Assembly (NCBI GenBank): GCA_964531675.1
Contig: CAZHFW010000015.1
Location: 1-64,000, forward strand
From: CAZHFW01 sp964531675
Lineage (GTDB): Bacteria > Planctomycetota > Phycisphaerae > Phycisphaerales > UBA1924
Direction of reading: 5' to 3'
DNA: 64,000 nt
Part shown: piece after piece, positions 1 to 9,728 of the stretch
Numbering within the stretch: the stretch's first letter is position 1
How the letters are laid out: each line of letters opens with the position of its first letter
Program-made: the position numbers and the translations under genes
Notes under the pieces: model-generated
What the model saw: the letters and a program-made list of their open reading frames with translations, nothing else
Told to the model about the DNA's origin: nothing
The model's database searches: none

Positions 1-2
1 CG

Positions 3-227
3 CGCGAGCTCGGCCGTGTCGTCGCCGCGGGGAAGGCGATCCGCAAGGCGGGGATGCGCTTCAACGCGGGGCATGCCCTGAACTACACCAATGTTGTGCA
101 CATCGCGGCCTTGGAAGGGATCGAAGAGCTGCACATCGGCCACTCGATCGTGAGCCGGGCGGTCTTCGTGGGCCTGCGTCAGGCGGTGGCGGACATGAAG
201 GCGCTGATCCAGCGGGCTTCGGTCTGA
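3..227 (+). CDS. pdxJ: Pyridoxine 5'-phosphate synthase, C-terminal part (5' end outside window)
   Basis: This is the last 74 codons of PdxJ, which condenses 1-deoxyxylulose 5-phosphate with 3-amino-2-oxopropyl phosphate to make pyridoxine 5'-phosphate, the last ring-forming step of the DXP-dependent vitamin B6 pathway in the cytoplasm. The tail has the family's most recognisable segments: FNAGHALNYTNV and, 15 residues on, EELHIGHSIVSRAVFVGL. These contribute His and Gly residues to the phosphate-binding end of the TIM barrel. The reading frame runs open through the left window edge, so the gene is cut by the window and not broken. A DinB-family gene follows after 53 bp on the same strand. 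Confidence 0.93.
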   Translation, partial: RELGRVVAAGKAIRKAGMRFNAGHALNYTNVVHIAALEGIEELHIGHSIVSRAVFVGLRQAVADMKALIQRASV

Positions 228-280
228 GTCTGGGGCGTACGGGTTGGGTTTTCGGGTTGGGAGCGAGGGAAGAGACACGC

Positions 281-769
281 ATGCTGATCGAGCATTTCCG
301 GCGGGTGCACGAGGGGGACAAGCGGGCGACCAAGCTCGCGCACGATTCGATTTCGTCGGTCGCGTTCTCGCGGCGGAGCGGTCCGACGTGGGAGCGGCTG
401 CTGGGCGTCGCGTATCACATCCAGCTCGCCAAGTCGATCTGGCTTGACCGCGTGGAGGGGAGGCCGCCGCGGGGGCCGGTGAACTGGTTCGAGCCCGCGT
501 CTCTGGAGGCGCTGGCCGAGCTGACCAGCATCAACAACGAGCGCTGGGACGCGTTCCTGGCCTCGGCGGGGGACGCGGAGCTGGCACGGGACGTCGGGTA
601 CCAGTCCACCGAGGGCGTCAAGTACCTGAGCAGGCTCGACGAGATCTGCCAGCACGTGATGAACCACGCGACGTATCACCGCGGGCAGATCGCCAGGCTC
701 GTGAGCGAGCTGGGCGGGCAGCGGGCCAGCACCGACTACATCGCGCTGACCCGGCGCACCGTGGGCTGA
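281..769 (+). CDS. DinB family protein (four-helix-bundle, metal-binding His)
   Basis: A 162-residue protein of the DinB/YfiT-like fold, usually a putative metal-dependent hydrolase or thiol S-transferase. Two of the expected metal-ligand positions are visible: a His in the YHIQLAKSIWLDR helix and the His cluster HVMNHATYHRGQIARL near the C terminus. The latter is the typical helix-4 motif of the family. I chose the ATG at 281 because a purine-rich GAGGGA-type ribosome site lies about 10 bp upstream. An in-frame TTG at 257 would add eight residues that look unlike a conserved start. The substrate cannot be inferred. The gene is probably co-transcribed with pdxJ. Confidence 0.8.
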   Translation: MLIEHFRRVHEGDKRATKLAHDSISSVAFSRRSGPTWERLLGVAYHIQLAKSIWLDRVEGRPPRGPVNWFEPASLEALAELTSINNERWDAFLASAGDAELARDVGYQSTEGVKYLSRLDEICQHVMNHATYHRGQIARLVSELGGQRASTDYIALTRRTVG

Positions 770-910
770 GGCCCGTTCGGGGAGCGCAGGCTGGAAATTG
801 CCCGATGGAGCCCGCGCGACCCTTGCGCTTCGGGCTGCTGGGCGCTATCCTCCGGATCCCGTCGGCCGGCCCTTTTTCCCGGCGTTTCGGGCTTTGGAGG
901 GGTACTGGCC

Positions 911-1708
911 ATGTCGACAACCTGGAGCGTCAAGCCCCCCGCGATCTCGCCCAACAAGACGACGGTCGCCCGCGGCCAGCTCTTGCACTTTCCGCGCCTC
1001 AAGGACGACAAGGACCACCCCACCAAGTGGAACTTCCCGTCGTATCTCGACAATCCCGAGTGCGCCTGGCTCCAGTCCATCAAGGGCATCTATCAGATGC
1101 AGGTGAGTTTTCCCGCGTCGCTGAGCCCCGAGGGCGGGCTGATGCTGCACTCGCTGATCCGGAACATCCGGCCCAAGGTCGTCATCGAGACCGGGACGTT
1201 CATGTCCGTGAGCACGCACTGGATCGCGGGCGCGCTGAAGGAAAACGGCGACGGCGGCGTGGTGCACTGCTTCGACGACTTCGGCCCGATCCAGCCCGGC
1301 CCCTGGCGCAATGAAACCCTCGCGGAAGATCGCCTGACCTGGGTCCGCGATCGCCTCACCAAGGCGGGTCTGATCGACCATGTGCGCTTCCACCCCGGGA
1401 TCTCGTGGGACCAGATCATGGCGGCCCGCTCCGAGCTCCGGGCGGCGGGGGGCGTGCAGTTCGCGTACATCGATGGCGACCACACCGTCCCCGGCGCGGT
1501 GCAGGACTTTCTGGCGATCGAGCCGCTGGTCGCGACCGGCGGGTTCCTCATGGTGCACGACACCTTCCCGGAGTGCTGCGGCGGGCACGAGGGCCCCAGG
1601 CACCTGCTCGACCACGTCAACACGATCGGCCAGGGGCTTTACGAGCGGATCGATCTGTACCTCTCGCCTCTGAACTACGGCATGGGTCTCATGCGGCGCG
1701 TGGGATGA
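911..1708 (+). CDS. Class I SAM-dependent methyltransferase-like protein
   Basis: A 265-residue protein with a Rossmann-type methyltransferase core. The glycine-poor motif I VVIETGTFMSVST lies near residue 95 and the acidic YIDGDH motif near residues 186-191. This combination is typical of the Methyltransf_24 and cephalosporin-hydroxylase-like group, which often acts on sugars or small secondary metabolites. About 85 residues before the core are unassigned. A His-Asp pair in LMVHDTFPECCGGHEGPRH follows the core and may bind metal. The gene stands alone between DinB and the DNA methylase, so context gives no substrate. The fold is reasonably sure and the activity is inferred. Confidence 0.68.
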   Translation: MSTTWSVKPPAISPNKTTVARGQLLHFPRLKDDKDHPTKWNFPSYLDNPECAWLQSIKGIYQMQVSFPASLSPEGGLMLHSLIRNIRPKVVIETGTFMSVSTHWIAGALKENGDGGVVHCFDDFGPIQPGPWRNETLAEDRLTWVRDRLTKAGLIDHVRFHPGISWDQIMAARSELRAAGGVQFAYIDGDHTVPGAVQDFLAIEPLVATGGFLMVHDTFPECCGGHEGPRHLLDHVNTIGQGLYERIDLYLSPLNYGMGLMRRVG

Positions 1709-1819
1709 GCCCGTGGCGCAGGGCGCCGCTTTGCGCTAGGCTCTGACTTGCGCGAGGGGCGAGCTTGCGCTAGGCTGGCGAATCTCTGAGAATGTCCCGG
1801 ATCGGTGCGTGCGAAAGCC

Positions 1820-2788
1820 ATGGCCAAGAAAGACGCGACATCCACGATCGAGCTCAAGCCCGCGTTTGCGAGCAAGGCGACGCCCAAGAAGGGCGAGGTG
1901 CGCGTCTACGTGGGGGACTGCCGGAAGATTCTGCCCGCGCTGCCTGAGATGGAGAAGGCCAGGCGGACCGGGAGTGGCCCGGTGGATCTGGTGTTCGCCG
2001 ATCCGCCCTTCAACTGGAACCGCGCGTACGACCGCTGGCACGACGCGATGCCCGAGGCGGATTATCTGGACTTCACGTTCACGTGGCTCAGCGACTGCGC
2101 GGAGCTTCTCAGGCCCGGCGGCGCGTTCTGGGTGAACATCCCCGACGACTGGGCAGCGGAGATCGTGTGCTTCATGAAGGGAAGGCTCGAGCGCAAGCCT
2201 CCCGCGATCTTCGAGCTGGCCAACTGGTGCGTCTGGCACTACCGCTTCGGACAGAACAGCAAGAACTACTTCATCAACTCCAAGGTCCACGCGCTGTACT
2301 TCGTCAAGCCCGCGCTGCCCGGCCAGAAGGAGCGCACGTGGAATCCCGAGGCGGTGCTCGAGGTCTCCGACCGCGCCAGCATCTACGGCGATCCGCGCAC
2401 GCTCTCCAAGAAGGACGGCATGCCCGCGGGGCTCAGGCTTCCCATGGACGTGTGGTACGGGAAGCACTGGGGACGCATCCAGGGCAACAACAAGGAACGC
2501 CGGGATAAGCACGACAACCAGCTCCCCGAGGTCTACCTGGAGCGTGTGATCAAGGCGTGCTCCAATCCGGGCGATCTGGTGCTCGATCCGTTCCTGGGCA
2601 GCGGCACGACCGGCGTCGTGGCCCGCGAGCTCGGACGCAACTTCATCGGCACCGAGTTCAGCGCCGAGAACGCCAAGCGGGCCTACGAGCGCGTCGTCGA
2701 GATCGGCCCGATCCGCGACCTGCACGCCAGCAAGCCTGAGTCGACCGCGATCTTTGAGGCGCGGCGGTCACTCAAGGTTGAGAGCTGA
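1820..2788 (+). CDS. Orphan site-specific DNA methyltransferase (beta class, adenine-N6 or cytosine-N4)
   Basis: A 322-residue amino-group DNA methyltransferase. The catalytic motif IV DPPFNW sits in the N-terminal third and the SAM-binding motif I DPFLGSGTTG in the C-terminal third. This permuted order defines the beta class, which includes CcrM-like enzymes. DPPF favours N6-adenine over N4-cytosine (usually SPPY), but the sequence does not settle it. No restriction endonuclase lies nearby, so it is probably an orphan regulatory methylase or a relic of a restriction system. I chose the ATG at 1820; a GTG at 1805 would add five residues. A copy of a dispersed palindrome with a hairpin lies 43 bp past the stop. 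Confidence 0.87.
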   Translation: MAKKDATSTIELKPAFASKATPKKGEVRVYVGDCRKILPALPEMEKARRTGSGPVDLVFADPPFNWNRAYDRWHDAMPEADYLDFTFTWLSDCAELLRPGGAFWVNIPDDWAAEIVCFMKGRLERKPPAIFELANWCVWHYRFGQNSKNYFINSKVHALYFVKPALPGQKERTWNPEAVLEVSDRASIYGDPRTLSKKDGMPAGLRLPMDVWYGKHWGRIQGNNKERRDKHDNQLPEVYLERVIKACSNPGDLVLDPFLGSGTTGVVARELGRNFIGTEFSAENAKRAYERVVEIGPIRDLHASKPESTAIFEARRSLKVES

Positions 2789-2830
2789 GCCTCCGCGTTC
2801 GGTGTCGGGGAACACCCGGGAAAGAAAAAA

Positions 2831-2858
2831 GCCCACGACTCGCGGACTCGTCGTGGGC
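2831..2858. repeat. Dispersed 28-bp palindromic repeat, family 1, single copy (possible shared terminator)
   Basis: A 28-bp element whose ends GCCCACGA and TCGTGGGC form an 8-9 bp stem. It is identical to the copy at 14627-14654 and is the exact reverse complement of 14578-14605. A run of A residues on its left supplies a T tract for minus-strand transcripts. It lies between the convergent stops at 2788 and 2893 and could terminate the minus-strand gene. Its recurrence elsewhere in the window argues that it is a dispersed element and not only a local terminator. Confidence 0.85.
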
Positions 2859-2892
2859 GTGATCGGTTGTTGACTGACCCGGTTATCGGAGC

Positions 2893-3192
2893 TCAGGTCG
2901 TCTTCCACAGCGCCGAGTTCCCGGGGGTATCCGGGAGGATCGGGCGGGCGCGACCGAAGGTGGAACGCGACTGGGTGGCGGTGCTCGTCTGGGCGGCCGG
3001 GGCCTGGGTCGGGGTCTGCTTGGGGACGCCGATCAGCGTGGAGGCCGCGGGGATCTGGGTGGCGTCGTTCCGGCTGGGGGACGCGGCGACCGGTTCGGGG
3101 TGCAGGCGCTTATTCCGGACGTCATCGATGTTCCGGTCGAGCTTCCCGAGGATGTTCTTGACCTGGTTGAACGCCTTGTCGGAAGGTCCCAT
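2893..3192 (-). CDS. Small hypothetical protein, Pro/Ala/Thr-rich tail
   Basis: A 99-residue protein I cannot assign to a family. Residues 1-30 are charged and likely helical (SDKAFNQVKNILGKLDRNID). The rest is low-complexity, rich in Pro, Ala, Thr and Gln, with no cysteines, signal peptide or membrane segment. A purine-rich GAAAGG-type ribosome site lies upstream of the ATG. It is divergent from the ABC ATPase gene starting at 3419 and convergent with the DNA methylase gene. The helical head with a disordered tail is typical of small cytoplasmic accessory proteins, but no function is proposed. Confidence 0.55.
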   Translation of the reverse strand: MGPSDKAFNQVKNILGKLDRNIDDVRNKRLHPEPVAASPSRNDATQIPAASTLIGVPKQTPTQAPAAQTSTATQSRSTFGRARPILPDTPGNSALWKTT

Positions 3193-3418
3193 GTGCCTGG
3201 CCGCCTTTCTTCACCACGTGCATGGCGCCGGAGATACGCAGGCGCCGCTGAATGCAAGAGGGATCGACCAAGCGGCGGGGGCACTTGGCTGCCTGGGGCT
3301 TTCGGTTTTCAACGCGGGCGGGAACCGGTGCGGGTTGTAGCGGTTGGCGAGGTGCTGAGGCTGCGATATGCTCGTCAGGCCCTGCCGGCGCGGTTCAATA
3401 ACCCGGCGCGGCGACCTT

Positions 3419-4549
<1,131 letters not shown>

Positions 4550-4580
4550 GCCCGCGTGGTGGGCGTGAAAGCGGGAGCCG

Positions 4581-5267
4581 ATGGCCAAGCCAAGCAAGGG
4601 CAGGCGCGGGGGGAAAGCCAGCAAGACGCGTCCGGCACGACCTTCGCGTCAGGCCGGGCCGGCACGACCTTCGCGTCAGGCCAGACCTGCCAGCGGGGCT
4701 GCGGCGGGGTCTTCGCCCGGGGCGGTGCTGACCGATCTCAAGGCGGTCGCGACGGCGCGCCAGGTCTTCTGGTCCAACGTGCTCCGCGAGATCATGACGT
4801 CGCTCTGCATGGCCTCGCTCCGCGAGCACGCGGCCCGGGAGGGCCCGGCGCGGGCGCTGGGCGCCGCGGCGGGTGAAGCGCAGCCCGACCCGGAGGCATC
4901 CAAGATCTTCGATGGAAGGCTGGCGGTCATCACGAGCTGGGGGCTCAGGCTCTCGATCGCCGCGATCGAGCCCGTGCTCGGCGCGGCGCCGTCGGCCGGC
5001 CGCACCGCGATGCAGCAGGCGCTGGAGTGCTCGGTCTTCCAGATCCGCACGACCGATGGCGACGTCTGGACGCTCCCCTTGCACGAGATCCGGGCCTTCC
5101 ACGCCCTCACCGAGGAGCTCATGGAGGAACTGGCCCGGGCCGCGGGCTCCGAAGACCAGGACCAGACCGACAGCCAGCCCTTCGGCTTCAAGGCCTACAC
5201 GTCGCTTTCCAGGCTCGACACGCCCACGGCGGCCGAGCTTCATCAGCCGGATTACATGGGGGAGTAG
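4581..5267 (+). CDS. Hypothetical protein with basic repetitive N-terminus
   Basis: A 228-residue protein of unknown function. The first ~50 residues are strongly basic and low-complexity (Arg, Pro, Ala, Ser, Lys), including a nine-residue repeat encoded by an in-frame 27-bp tandem duplication. The remaining ~175 residues are predicted mixed alpha/beta, with an acidic tail, and may be a small globular domain (VFQIRTTDGDVWTLPLHEIRAFHAL). No signal peptide or membrane segment is visible. It starts 31 bp after the MalK-type gene on the same strand, so the two may be co-transcribed. The basic head could bind nucleic acid, which is only a guess. Confidence 0.6.
   Translation: MAKPSKGRRGGKASKTRPARPSRQAGPARPSRQARPASGAAAGSSPGAVLTDLKAVATARQVFWSNVLREIMTSLCMASLREHAAREGPARALGAAAGEAQPDPEASKIFDGRLAVITSWGLRLSIAAIEPVLGAAPSAGRTAMQQALECSVFQIRTTDGDVWTLPLHEIRAFHALTEELMEELARAAGSEDQDQTDSQPFGFKAYTSLSRLDTPTAAELHQPDYMGE
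4632..4682 (+). repeat. In-frame 27-bp tandem duplication
   Basis: A 24-nt core beginning CCGGCACGACCTTCGC occurs at 4632 and again at 4659, a period of 27 bp, or nine codons. It adds a second PARPSRQA-type block to the basic N terminus of the surrounding hypothetical protein. The period keeps the frame, which supports this reading frame being translated. Confidence 0.85.
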
Positions 5268-5549
5268 CAGGGGTCAGCAGACGACCATGGCCTCCGATGC
5301 TCGGGGGCTGGTCGGGGCGGTGGTTTGCATCGATCTGGATCGATATGATGCCCCCGCTGCCTGCCGTTTCGGCATCCTGGATCGGGGGATACGCCCCTCG
5401 GGCAGGTCCGCAAAGGCGTCGAAACGAACGGGAAGGGCTCCGGGGGCGTATCAAGACCGGATCCCGGGGACAATGCGGGGTGGGAACATCCGCAGCGGGG
5501 TGGCCCGCGAAATGCTCAGGGAAGAGCGTCTGCTTTCGAAAGGCATTCG

Positions 5550-6302
5550 ATGCGAACCCTGATCGCCATCCCGGTGTACAACGAGGCCCGCTATGTCCGT
5601 CGCGTGCTCGACAAGGTCTTGTCCTACGCGGGCAACGTCCTGGTCATCGACGACGGGTCGAGCGACGCGACGCCCGACATCATCGCGGACTATCCCGTCG
5701 ACGTGATCCGCCATGCCGTGAACCATGGCTACGGCCGTTCTATCCGCGACGCCTTCATGTGGGCCAAGGCGGAGGGTTACGACTGGGTCATCACGATGGA
5801 CTGCGACGAGCAGCACGAGCCCGCGTCCATCCCGGACTTCCTGGCGGCGGCCGAAGCGGTCGACGCGCCCGACATCATCAGCGGGTCGCGCTATCTGCTG
5901 ACCGATCCCACCCAGGATCTGGCGCCGGGCGATCGACGCGCCATCAACGCGCAGATCACCGAAGAGATCAACCAGCGCTTCGGGCTCAACCTGACCGACG
6001 CGTTCTGCGGGTTCAAGTCCCACCGCGTCGAGGCCCTCTCGAGGCTCGAACTGACCGAGAACGGCTACGCCTTCCCCATGGAGTTCTGGACACAGGCGGT
6101 CGCGGGCGGGCTCACGATCGGCGAGATCCCGGTGCGCCGGATCTACAACGATCCGGCCCGGACCTTCGGCGGCCCCCTGGATGATCCGGCCGAGCGGCTC
6201 GCGCATTACCGCCGGGTGCTCCACAAGGAGATCAAGCAGAACGCCGAGCGGCTGCCCCGGTCCGCCTTCGCGGGCCTTTGTATGGGATACTGCCCGCGTT
6301 GA
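5550..6302 (+). CDS. Glycosyltransferase family 2, dolichyl/polyprenyl-phosphate mannosyltransferase-like
   Basis: A 250-residue GT-A glycosyltransferase. The nucleotide-binding start IPVYNEARYVRRVLDKV, the VIDDGSSDATPDI loop and the metal-binding DCDEQHEP motif (near residue 84) resemble DPM1-type enzymes that load a sugar onto a polyprenyl phosphate. There are no C-terminal membrane segments, so it would act on the inner face of the membrane as a peripheral protein. The following gene begins at or before this stop codon, which suggests translational coupling and a shared pathway. The donor sugar cannot be read from the sequence. Confidence 0.85.
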   Translation: MRTLIAIPVYNEARYVRRVLDKVLSYAGNVLVIDDGSSDATPDIIADYPVDVIRHAVNHGYGRSIRDAFMWAKAEGYDWVITMDCDEQHEPASIPDFLAAAEAVDAPDIISGSRYLLTDPTQDLAPGDRRAINAQITEEINQRFGLNLTDAFCGFKSHRVEALSRLELTENGYAFPMEFWTQAVAGGLTIGEIPVRRIYNDPARTFGGPLDDPAERLAHYRRVLHKEIKQNAERLPRSAFAGLCMGYCPR

Positions 6303-7699
6303 ACGATCGCGTGCCCGAATCTCTGACCCTCCGGCCCGATCCGCGCTCGTGGGGGCTTCAAGCTGCTGCGCACGCGCTCGAGCGCAGCGCCGCGGATCCC
6401 GAACGTCGTGCAAGGTTTCGGGAGCAGCTCGGCCTGCCCGCTGAGGGCGTGGTCGTGATGTCCGGGCATCAGGCGGAGTTCTGGCATCCGGGGATCCTGG
6501 CCAAGTGGTTCGCGATGCACGCGGCGGTGCGGCAGATGCGCAGCCGGGGAGTCAAGGCGCACGCGGTCTGGCTCGTGGTCGATCAGGACGCCAACGACCC
6601 GGGAGAGCTGAGTTTTCCGGTGCGCGAAGGGACGGTTGTTCATCAGCGCGCGTGGAAGGCCATCGCGCCTGTCGGGACCGCGTCCAGCGCCGACGAGATC
6701 CCGACGGGCTCCAGGCCCGCGGGTGTGCCCGGGGCTCCGGACATGGGCGGCGCGCTGTGCGCGGGCGAGTTGGCCCGGGCGCAGGAGCTCCTGAGCCGGC
6801 ACGTACATGCGGGCGATCTGGCGGGGCAGTTCACCGGAGCGATGATCGATTGGCTCCGCGACTGGACGCCCGAGGCGACGATCGTGCGCGCATCGGCGCT
6901 GGCGGGGACGACGCTGATGGCCAATCTGGCGCGCTGGCTTGACGCGGACGCGTCCGCAGCGGTGCTGGCGTACAACGCTGCAGCGATCACGGAGCCCGCG
7001 GCCCAAGTCAGGCCTTTGCTGGTCGATGAAGCCAAGGGCCGTCTTGAGCTGCCTTTGTGGCGCGTGCGCAAGGGCCTTCCGAGGCAGCGGGTGTTTGCGG
7101 GCGAGCTTGGGTCCATCCCGGCGGGCGAGCTGGCGCCGCGGGCGCTGTTCATGACCGCGCTGGTCAGGCTCGCGGCGTGCGATCTGTTCATCCATGGGCT
7201 TGGCGGCGAGAAGTACGAGCGCGTGACGGACCGGTGGCTCGCGTCCTGGCTCCCGGTGGAGCGGACGGCGCCGGTCGCGGTCGCCAGCGCGACGCGATTC
7301 ATCCCCGCGTTGGCCGGCCCGACGCCCCCGCCGACCCCGGAAGAGATCCGCAGGGCGGTCTGGCTTGCCGAGCACGCGCGCAACGATCCGGGCGCTCTGG
7401 GAGATCCGCACGCTGCGGCGGAGAAGGGCCGCATCCTGAACGAACTGCGTCAGGCGCGGACCGCGGTCCCCAAGCGTGCGGCGTTCGAGAAGCTCCGCGG
7501 ATTCATCCAGTCCAAGCAAACCGAACACGCGGCGGCGCTGGCGAATCTGAGCGCCAAGGCCGCGGAGCTCCGGGCCCGTGCTGCGGAAGCTTCGGTGGTC
7601 TACAAGCGCGATTGGCCCAGCGTGCTCTATCCCCGGGACGAGATCGCCAAGCTCCGGCGCGACGTGGACAACGCGTTTGGGGTCGGCGGGTCGGGCTGA
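6278..7699 (+). CDS. Conserved hypothetical protein, possible distant BshC-like
   Basis: A ~470-residue protein I cannot place firmly. Near residue 58, VVVMSGHQAEFWHPGILAKW resembles the Gly-Gln/His loop of BshC, the cysteine-adding enzyme of bacillithiol synthesis, and FIHGLGGEKYERVTD lies in the middle. The C terminus has a helical, coiled-coil-like stretch (KAAELRARAAEASVVYKRD), also a BshC feature. No bshA or bshB gene is in the window. The start is uncertain: ATG 6278 overlaps the upstream gene by 25 bp, while TTG 6299 overlaps its stop by 4 bp and GTG 6311 lies just after. Coupling to the glycosyltransferase is likely in either case. Confidence 0.62.
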   Translation: MYGILPALNDRVPESLTLRPDPRSWGLQAAAHALERSAADPERRARFREQLGLPAEGVVVMSGHQAEFWHPGILAKWFAMHAAVRQMRSRGVKAHAVWLVVDQDANDPGELSFPVREGTVVHQRAWKAIAPVGTASSADEIPTGSRPAGVPGAPDMGGALCAGELARAQELLSRHVHAGDLAGQFTGAMIDWLRDWTPEATIVRASALAGTTLMANLARWLDADASAAVLAYNAAAITEPAAQVRPLLVDEAKGRLELPLWRVRKGLPRQRVFAGELGSIPAGELAPRALFMTALVRLAACDLFIHGLGGEKYERVTDRWLASWLPVERTAPVAVASATRFIPALAGPTPPPTPEEIRRAVWLAEHARNDPGALGDPHAAAEKGRILNELRQARTAVPKRAAFEKLRGFIQSKQTEHAAALANLSAKAAELRARAAEASVVYKRDWPSVLYPRDEIAKLRRDVDNAFGVGGSG

Positions 7700-7743
7700 A
7701 CCGGGCCCGGGGCGGCGCGGACGATTTGCTCATACGCTTGGGC

Positions 7744-8151
7744 ATGAGCACACCCACGCGAGGGCGTTACGAGGCGTTCCAGGAGTACCGCTCCCGGATG
7801 AACGCCCGCATCATCGGCGATGACCACGAGCGCGGCACGCATCCCGACGGTTCGGTCCGCGCGGGCGCGACGCTCAACACCAAACGATTCTTCAGGCTCG
7901 ACGGCGCGTGCTATGAGGCGGGGGCGCTGGACGCCAAGACCAAGGAGCTGCTCGGTCTGGTCGCGTCCATGGTGCTGCGCTGCGATGATTGCATCGCGTA
8001 CCACGTGGATCAGTGCGTCAAGGCGGGCGTGACCGACGAGCAGATGTTCGAGGCGTTCGACGTGGGGCTGCTCGTGGGCGGATCGATCGTGATCCCGCAC
8101 CTCCGCCGGGCTGTGGAGTTCCTCGACGAGGCGCGTGTGAAGGCGGTTTAG
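7744..8151 (+). CDS. Carboxymuconolactone decarboxylase / AhpD-family protein
   Basis: A 135-residue protein of the CMD/AhpD fold. The redox motif CDDC is in MVLRCDDCIAYHVDQCVKAGVT, with the His six residues after the second Cys that is typical of AhpD-like proteins that act as peroxidase reductants. The CxxC, the partner His and a Glu in the preceding helix (AKTKELLGLV) argue for a thiol-disulfide role over lactone decarboxylation. It starts 44 bp after the BshC-like gene. If that gene does belong to thiol metabolism, the pairing would make sense, but this is inference. A third Cys lies eight residues further on. Confidence 0.85.
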   Translation: MSTPTRGRYEAFQEYRSRMNARIIGDDHERGTHPDGSVRAGATLNTKRFFRLDGACYEAGALDAKTKELLGLVASMVLRCDDCIAYHVDQCVKAGVTDEQMFEAFDVGLLVGGSIVIPHLRRAVEFLDEARVKAV

Positions 8152-8162
8152 TTCAAGCCAGG

Positions 8163-9467
8163 ATGCTGGTCTTAGCAAGGATTCAGGCCTCAAGAAGGAT
8201 TCAGGCGTTGGCCAAGGCTTCACCCAATCGCGAGGCAGCGGTGAGCGTGATCCGGACCCTCCGTGAGGCCGGGCACGTCGCCTATTTCGCGGGCGGGTGC
8301 GTGCGTGATGAGCTGCTGGGCGGAAGCCCCGACGACTATGACGTCGCGACCGACGCGATTCCGCCTCGGATTGCCGAGCTTTTTTCCAAGTCCAACCATG
8401 TCGGGGCGGCCTTCGGCGTGATGCTCGTCAGCGTGGGGCGCAGCGTCGTGGAGGTTGCGACCTTCCGCGCCGATGGCCAGTACACGGATCGCCGTCGACC
8501 GGATTCGGTGACGTTCAGCGATCCTGTCGCGGATGCGCAGCGGCGCGATTTCACGGTGAATGCGCTGTTCCTGGATCCCACCAGGCCCGGCGCGGAGATC
8601 GTGCCCGGACGCCTGAGCTCGGGCGAGGTCATCGATCATGTCGGGGGCTTGGCGGATCTGCGGGCGCGCGTGCTGCGGGCGGTGGGGGATCCGGAGAAGA
8701 GGCTGGCGGAGGACCATCTGCGCGCGCTGCGTGCGGCCAGGCTTGCCGCCAAGCTCGGCTTCGAGGTTGATCCCCGTACTGCGGACGCGATCCGCCGGCA
8801 TGCATCCGAGCTGACGGGTGTGAGCCGGGAACGCGTGGGGGAGGAGCTTCGCAAGATGCTCACCCATCCGACGCGGGCGCGGGCGGTGCGGCTCATCGAA
8901 GATCTGGCGCTGGATGGACCCGTCGCGGGACCCAGGCCCGCGCCGATGCGGGTCGGGATGCTCGCGGGTCTGCCCGCGGATGCGGGCTTCGAGACCGCGC
9001 TGGCTGCGTGGGCCATGGAGCGAGGCGTGCCCGAGGAGCCGGCCCACGCGCGGGCGCTGGTGGCGCGCTGGCGCGAGTCGATGTGCCTGAGCAACGACGA
9101 GCGGGCCCTCTTCGAGCACACGCTGCTGGCGCTGATCCAGATACGGAAGGAGTGGGAGGGCCTCGGGGTCGCGGCCCGCAAGCGAGCGGCGGTGAAGCCC
9201 GGGTTTGCGGGAGCGCTGGCGGTGGTGGGGACGTTCGATCCGGGCCTGGCGGCGGCGGTGCGGGCCGAGGTGTCGCGCCTGGAGGCGACCCCTTCGGGGC
9301 TGGCCCCGCCCCCGCTCGTGACCGGCGACGATCTGATCGCCTCGGGTTTCAAGCCCGGGCCCAAGTTCAAGGCGGTGCTTGACGGCGTGTACGACGCTCA
9401 GCTGGAGGGCCGGGTGGTGGACCAGTCGGCCGGGCTTGAGCTTGCAAAGAAGATCGCAGCATCCTGA
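8163..9467 (+). CDS. cca: CCA tRNA nucleotidyltransferase / poly(A) polymerase family
   Basis: A ~434-residue class II nucleotidyltransferase that adds or repairs the 3' CCA end of tRNA; some members add poly(A). Head motif YFAGGCVRDELLG, catalytic carboxylates in DYDVATDA, RRDFTVNALFLDP and the nucleotide-template region EDHLRALRAARLAAKLGF are all present in order. The C-terminal half is a helical tail without an HD domain. I chose ATG 8163, but the first ~25 residues look unconserved and GTG 8241 is possible. A 12-bp direct repeat (AAGGATTCAGGC) is in that leader. Cca and PcnB types cannot be separated by eye. Confidence 0.87.
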   Translation: MLVLARIQASRRIQALAKASPNREAAVSVIRTLREAGHVAYFAGGCVRDELLGGSPDDYDVATDAIPPRIAELFSKSNHVGAAFGVMLVSVGRSVVEVATFRADGQYTDRRRPDSVTFSDPVADAQRRDFTVNALFLDPTRPGAEIVPGRLSSGEVIDHVGGLADLRARVLRAVGDPEKRLAEDHLRALRAARLAAKLGFEVDPRTADAIRRHASELTGVSRERVGEELRKMLTHPTRARAVRLIEDLALDGPVAGPRPAPMRVGMLAGLPADAGFETALAAWAMERGVPEEPAHARALVARWRESMCLSNDERALFEHTLLALIQIRKEWEGLGVAARKRAAVKPGFAGALAVVGTFDPGLAAAVRAEVSRLEATPSGLAPPPLVTGDDLIASGFKPGPKFKAVLDGVYDAQLEGRVVDQSAGLELAKKIAAS

Positions 9468-9728
9468 AAAGGCGATGGCGGCGGCCGGGCTCCTTGGGCC
9501 GAAGTCCTTGACACAACCCGAACAGGAACTGCGCGGGTGGGTGGGGCGTCGAACCAAGCGGCACCGGGGCGGGGTCTGCGTTGCTCCCGGGCTTGGCAAA
9601 ACCGCAGACACCGGCATCGCGTAACCTTATTCTGTCGGAGAGTTTGGCCGGTCTTCAGGCGGCGTCGGAAACGGACCCGTTCGCGGTCTTGTCGACGCTG
9701 TAGTTCATCCTGTTCTGGAGTTCACGTC

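Noticed and set aside
5268..5549. Small RNA or promoter in the gap before the glycosyltransferase
   Set aside because: TTGCAT and TATGAT are only 13 bp apart and no stable terminated hairpin follows. Nothing supportable was found.
9508..9537. Perfect TTGACA as a -35 before the ClpP-like gene
   Set aside because: No acceptable -10 at 15-19 bp; the downstream sequence is GCGCGG-like. It is probably chance.
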